Assembly (NCBI GenBank): GCA_040954595.2
Contig: CM082594.2
Location: 7,874,001-7,938,000, forward strand
Origin: Balanoglossus misakiensis
Taxonomy: Eukaryota > Hemichordata
Length of the DNA stretch: 64,000 nt
Direction of reading: 5' to 3'
Each line of letters opens with the position of its first letter. Position 1 is the stretch's first letter. A program made the position numbers and the translations under genes. The notes under the pieces are model-generated. The model ran no database searches and had not been told where the DNA came from. It saw only the letters and a program-made list of their open reading frames with translations. Below are positions 59,001 through 64,000 of the stretch, in pieces.

Positions 59001-61872
59001 CTAGTCATTTGGGTGTTCTGGGCACGACCGATTGACCTCAAACCAGGAATCAATACAGCTGTAGGATGAACAGAGCGAGTTGCGTTCAGTTACACTTTTC
59101 AGGAATCCTTACTTTTTTTAAATAAATTTACAAAACCAATGTGTGCCCCCAAAAAATCCAATCATTCGACACATACCTTTTATGGTAAATACAAAGGCAT
59201 TGTAGACGTGCAATAGTGTCCCCCTGTTGCAAATCTTCCAAACAGATCACACATTCTCCTGAATCACATGTTAGAACATCCTCTGGAAAAAAGATGAAGA
59301 AAAGACGTATACAATTGGTACAATTGATGGATGGACAATCAGGAAGTATATGGCAAAATCTACATCCCTCAGTAAGTTGTAACACATCGAATTACACCCT
59401 GCTGATAATTAGTTCACTCTACATCACCTGAATTTCTCAAGTAAATTTTTGAATACACGTCCCGATCACCACAACACTTTTGGGGTTAATTACACTTCTT
59501 TGTTACACCTCATGCATGACGGTTTATCACATTTATTCATCATACGGTACTCTTCTCATGAACACCTCCTTTCATCAAGAAAAGGTTGACATTTATCATC
59601 CAATTAATTTGATGATGACGAGATGATTAAACCACTCTTTCTATTCCTGTGCATTGCACACTAGACAAAGAGGTACACGGCCAGTGACAATAGGAATTGA
59701 CATTCTCTGTTATGTAAACATGCCACTATGACGAGAAGAATTTTCAGGGGACACAGTAATGAACAAAAAATGAGAGTGTAAATTATGACTGTGGAACAGA
59801 GACAAACATCATTTGTATTTCATCTGTGTATATGGTTTTTACATGTAATACACCAATAAGCCTTTCAATAAATTTCCATATCATTTAAATGGCATAAAAG
59901 CCATCACAGCTAGAACTGAATTTCACATTATGTCTGGAGTAATAGAATTATAAGCCAAACTGTCAGTCTTCGCTGTAACTGACAGAATCAGTGATTGACA
60001 ATGGGTGCGACCTTGGCATGTCTGGTATTGGGAGGTTGAATAATGTACTCAAGTGATAAAAGGTTGAATTTTATATATATTATAATGTTAGGGTAACGCT
60101 GTGATGAATAGACTCTGTCTCTGTGCGTGAGGTATACACAATGTTAAGCCTGATTATGGCTTCAAAATTGTAGAAAAATCACAAGTGAGCGCTTCTGGAA
60201 GTAAAACAAAGATACTTACGATTGTAACTAATTCTTGGCTTGGTTAGACAGACAACCAGATGACATTCAATATCATCGGGGGGCACAAACTTGGAACAAA
60301 CTGGACATTTTATACCTGAAATTAAAAAAAAATCATTAAAAATGTTTAAAGACCTCCAAATTTATCATGTGTGCAGATTTCCGGTCTTATAAATATTTAC
60401 ATGACATGGGTAAGTATAGAGTGAAAGGTACATGTACACTTTATGGCTGTGGCTTTGAAACAACATTAGGGCTGCATAGTTTCTTACTTCATAAACATGG
60501 CATACAGAACATGTCATAAATCAAATCACAACCACCCTTGTTCATGTAAACAGATCCTGCTCTGTTTTGAATCTACATGTATTATTTCACAGCCGGTATT
60601 GCCATTTTATTTCATTTGATTATGTCAATTTAAAACAATCAATTGAACATGATTTAAATGCATTCCAACTATTTCGTGTTATCAAACCAATATTCGGTAC
60701 AGATTATAGAAGTAGAACAAAGGTGAGTGACCTTGAGAGAAATCATGTGACGTGCTCCTGTTTATGTTGTCGTGTCCTACTTTGCATGTGGCAGTTTCAC
60801 ATCATTGGGATGTCTCACATTGATTTCTACCTAGAAGCCTATGTTATTTCTCTCTATATATACATGTACTCTCACTATAGATTCACACATGACAAAGACC
60901 TTTCCAAGCTAGCGTTTTCCAGTCTAACTCTATTTCATAAAACAGCTGTTCGTAACATACATGTATAAGAACCAAACAACCAATACATGAATCAGCAATT
61001 TACGAAATGAACACATTTGCTCTGCATTCAAATTGTAAAAGCAATGTCAACTAAGTACATGAATAGACAGCACACATAAAACAGTGTGCATCAGCATCAC
61101 TAGAACACTGCACTGATACAAGGGAGGAGTGCAGGCCAAAAGAGACACACGTCCTTATGGAGGCATCACTGTGTTACTGCCATGGTTGTTGCCTCCATGG
61201 TCTTACCATGGACGTGCCAATGGTCCTGCGAAAATATGTTTACACTAAATTGATCACACGGCAGCACAGGTTAGAATACCGCTTATAAAATAAAGATTGA
61301 TATTACGTGTGACATATTGATTGTTCTGTGTTTGCTCATGTCTGCAGTCTATGATAGTGGAGTGGGCTCATAAGACTGCAAACAAAAGGTGAATATTCCA
61401 CTACATGTACCAGCATCTGATGAACAATGAATCAACCTTTGCATAATAAATAAAGCTAAACCATCCAAACAATGATAAACGAAAAAAAAAATGAACTCAA
61501 ATGAGAATTACCAGTCAAAAACGACGGTGAAAGTAGGTGTGCTGGTAATGATTGGGCTTGCAACGCAAAAACGTTTGGATTTATGGAATCTTGATCTGGC
61601 GAACTGCTCTCCGAATCCGGACTCAAGCCACTATTCCCGGCTATGTTCAAGCTCTGGAATCCATTTTGTACACTTCCCAGAGATCTCGCTCTTCCGCGAG
61701 CATTCGATGAGTTCGACCCAAAGAAAGGGTGATTTGTTCCGGGCTGGCCGTGTCCAAATGCCAAGCTGTAGGCTCCGCTGGCCGTACCAGCTGAACTTCC
61801 GCCAACCCCAGGCCCACCACCTGAATATGTCCTCATGCGTGGGTTACTGGTGGTGCTTGCTTTGGCACCCAT
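59001..61872 (-). CDS. ZNRF: ZNRF1/ZNRF2-type E3 ubiquitin ligase
   Basis: Zinc and RING finger ligase of endosome, lysosome and plasma membrane. Four exons: 61872-61512, 60315-60220, 59282-59177, 59058-59001; 206 residues (human ZNRF1 227, ZNRF2 242). Residue 2 is Gly in MGAKAST, a normal N-myristoylation signal of this family. The first 120 residues are Gly/Ser-rich and disordered. The zinc finger starts KCPVCSK at 123-129 and ends KPRISYN, matching human KPRLSYN. The RING starts CVICLEDLQQGDTIARL (from 163), very close to human, then CLCIYHK, CIDSWFEVNRSCPEHP and the end ND. All three introns fit in phase. The gene is clearly one of the ZNRF1/2 pair; an invertebrate genome would normally have a single pre-duplicate copy. 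Divergence is confined to the N-terminal region. Confidence 0.95.
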
Positions 61873-63089
61873 GGCTACCTGTTCTCCGCTACAATCCAAA
61901 ACAAACGGTGGCAAATCCCTCTATTCACAAACACGTACAAACTCTCCCAATATGTACAGGTGGTGCAAATGCACTACGGCGAAAATAACACGAAAGTAGT
62001 AACGCAATCACTCTGGGCCGCCATCTTGCTTTTCTTCTCTGTTGTGACCAAAATATACTGTGACGTATTCAACTAGCGACCAATAGGAACACAGAACCGC
62101 AATGAACATTCAGGCGCCGTTTGCGCCCTCTAGCATCGTGAAAGTGGTGTGTGCAAATTTCAGAAATTTGTCGATTTCGTACAGTCATTGAATAAAGAAA
62201 GTTGGTACTGAAACATATCCATTCATATCTAGTTCCAGTAGCAAAAACTATACCATTCCCCTGTATTTTTTTCTCATTTCAGCAACAAAAATGTGACGAG
62301 TGTAACCATGGTCGCTCCACAGGAGTGGCCGTGATATAACCTTGGCAACGCATAACTTAATTCATAGTCGAATATGTACGTCTTTCATTTTTAAAATTTA
62401 CTTGCTACTCCCAAAGGAACAATCTCACTAATTAACCGGTATAATGAATATTGCTATTAACATTATGTAACACTCTCTTTTACTCAATTTCAAAACGCGA
62501 CTGTTATTCAACATCGACGCCAAGTTGGAATCAGTCTGTTGTTCTGCCTACCCGCATCAGTAAGTTTGTATGTAGACCTATATACATGTACACTTCATTG
62601 AAACAGAGAACCAATGGTTTCAGGCAAAGAATTCAGCCACAGACGGAGATTATCCGCCAACGTGGTTCATTAATATTGCATTATAGTTTGTAGTATAAAG
62701 CCTAATAAGTAGTCCTATATTGAGTTCTTTGAGGAGCATGCTTTTTGGCGAGGAATCTGTAAATAAACGGATTTCCACGGAACATCTGCGTCAATGCTGT
62801 AATTTACTATGCAAATACGACATAATATTACCCCTCTGAGCGTACAAGAGGTAAAACACGCCAACTGCACAAATCAGGGATTGCAGTGATGCAGGTAAAA
62901 CTCTTGAAACGTAGCCCTCAGGCGACAGGGCGAGTAATGTACGTCAGACGTACAGGTTACAAGACAGGTCCGTAAATCCCAAATGTCGGCTTTAAAGTTC
63001 TGGAAATTCCGCATCTCATATGTCGTAGATTAATCTAATAAAGCTGAAAATTGCACCTGTTCAACAAAACTAAACTGTAAGGTCAGTAA
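61873..63089. other. ZNRF promoter and intergenic sequence
   Basis: Apart from the YY1-like element nothing is supported. Short frames here carry no recognisable domain and no paired splice sites. Confidence 0.5.
62017..62028 (-). promoter_or_regulatory. YY1-like element upstream of the ZNRF gene
   Basis: CAAGATGGCGGC on the minus strand, about 145 bases upstream of the start codon, in a CpG-bearing stretch. Confidence 0.55.
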
Positions 63090-63173
63090 TCATCATCATC
63101 CAAGGTTTGAAATGTTTGATCATAGAGAAGATCTTTTTCAACTGTCTGGGGGTTTGATAAAAACAGATCTTTG
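63090..63173 (-). CDS. Possible 3'-terminal exon of an unidentified minus-strand gene
   Basis: After a good acceptor (TTTTTTTGTGATTAG) an open frame of about 27 codons, ending FQTLDDDDY and TGA, has a charged, gene-like composition. I could not find its upstream exon within 63174-64000; the only clear donor there (near 63810) lies after frames with stops that do not fit. It may belong to a gene that starts beyond the window or may be chance. Confidence 0.3.
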
Positions 63174-64000
63174 CTAATCACAAAAAAATGAATGATACAT
63201 AGCCAGCGGGTCACTGCAAACATATACAGAACAGATAAAAACAGTCAAGTACAGGAAGAGGTGTTATGAAATTATTTATTTTACATCTTGGCCAGTTAAC
63301 TGTGATGTGGATAATTACATTCATATGCATTTATGTGCTTCACATTATTAAATCAAATGTTTATGAGTAAAAAAAAATCTTCCAATTTCTCTAAAAATTG
63401 TTTACAACTCTGTTGGAAAGGTATAATAATCTTGTTGCTTTCGAGTATCAACCTTGTTGTCGTAAGTAACCCGAGATACAAAAAATCCCCACATAAAATA
63501 TACATATAAGCACCCATGATCATTTTAGTTTTGACTTCCAAATAATATCAGAATGAACTTGGAAATGGTAATATACAGAATGTATGAACTGAGTATTTTC
63601 AATAACTATAGCAACTTTGACTAACTTTGCCACTGGCTGACATTTCAGAAGAGTCAAACAACTTGAAACGAAACTTGAACACATTATTGAAAGTAATCAT
63701 GTATATGCAAAATAACATCGCAATCAATGTCTTTATTTTGAATTGGAGAAAACACATTATAAATAAAAAATCTAGCATTCAAAGAATAATTTGATGTTCT
63801 GGAGTATACTTACCGACTACAAACCTAGTAGGTTTATGATATCATGTTCTCTACGAGTATGATATGTAGGTACTGGTGTATACCAAATGTCAGGCCTTTG
63901 CTCTCACACGTGGAGATAGTAAGTCTATGTGGGCATGAAGTGTCATGTTCTAGAAACGGCAGTCGTGGGTGAATATAAGCCTCACACAATTTTATATTGA
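63174..64000. other. AT-rich sequence to the right edge, nothing assigned
   Basis: A donor-like site CG|GTAAGTAT on the minus strand near 63810 suggests there may be an exon upstream of it, but all three frames are closed in the short stretch before it. Confidence 0.4.

Noticed and set aside
60567-60968. 133-codon plus-strand frame
   Set aside because: In the ZNRF intron, unlike any known protein, AT-rich chance composition.

Overview
The window is animal nuclear DNA: AT-rich, with many short to mid-length introns, GT-AG splice sites, several protein-coding genes on both strands, a tRNA-Thr gene and many short microsatellites. The gene set (CYP4 P450s, SPO16, a C2CD6-like protein, CCT5, SPMIP11/TEX49, TMEM245, RNF113A, TIMELESS, MTFMT, a monocarboxylate transporter, a paired-class homeobox gene, ZNRF) and the fairly high similarity to vertebrate proteins suggest an invertebrate deuterostome. 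I lean to a hemichordate or cephalochordate but cannot settle this from the sequence. All gene models below were assembled by hand from exon reading frames, splice sites and matching phases; no transcript evidence was available.

Layout. 1-2704 (-): 5' end of an unidentified secreted or membrane protein. 4465-6125 (-): SPO16 homologue with an AT-AC U12-type intron. 6769-10141 (-): C2-domain protein resembling C2CD6/CATSPER-tau. 11103-14275 and 15495-19135 (+): tandem CYP4 genes. 19696-21603 (-): intronless family-2 glycosyltransferase resembling bacterial OpgH. 23116-26614 (-): CCT5, head to head with 27085-28496 (+) SPMIP11/TEX49. 30082-35751 (-): TMEM245. 36612-38732 (-): RNF113A. 39168-47976 (-): TIMELESS, 30 coding exons. 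48578-48650 (+): tRNA-Thr(CGU). 49389-52026 (+): MTFMT. 52875-55206 (+): SLC16-type transporter. 56665-57944 (+): divergent paired-class homeobox gene. 59001-61872 (-): ZNRF1/2 E3 ligase. 63090-63173 (-): possible last exon of a further gene.

The genes are mostly independent housekeeping units rather than a pathway. Two themes stand out. SPO16, the C2CD6-like gene and SPMIP11 are all known from meiosis or sperm in vertebrates and lie within 24 kb. Several promoters (CCT5/SPMIP11, RNF113A, TMEM245, ZNRF) carry an ATGGCGG-type YY1-like element, in two cases containing the start codon. The most unusual items are the U12 intron of SPO16 with a duplicated 3' splice-site module, the intronless OpgH-like glycosyltransferase, the mosaic identity of the two CYP4 copies, and the homeobox gene, whose family I could not fix.
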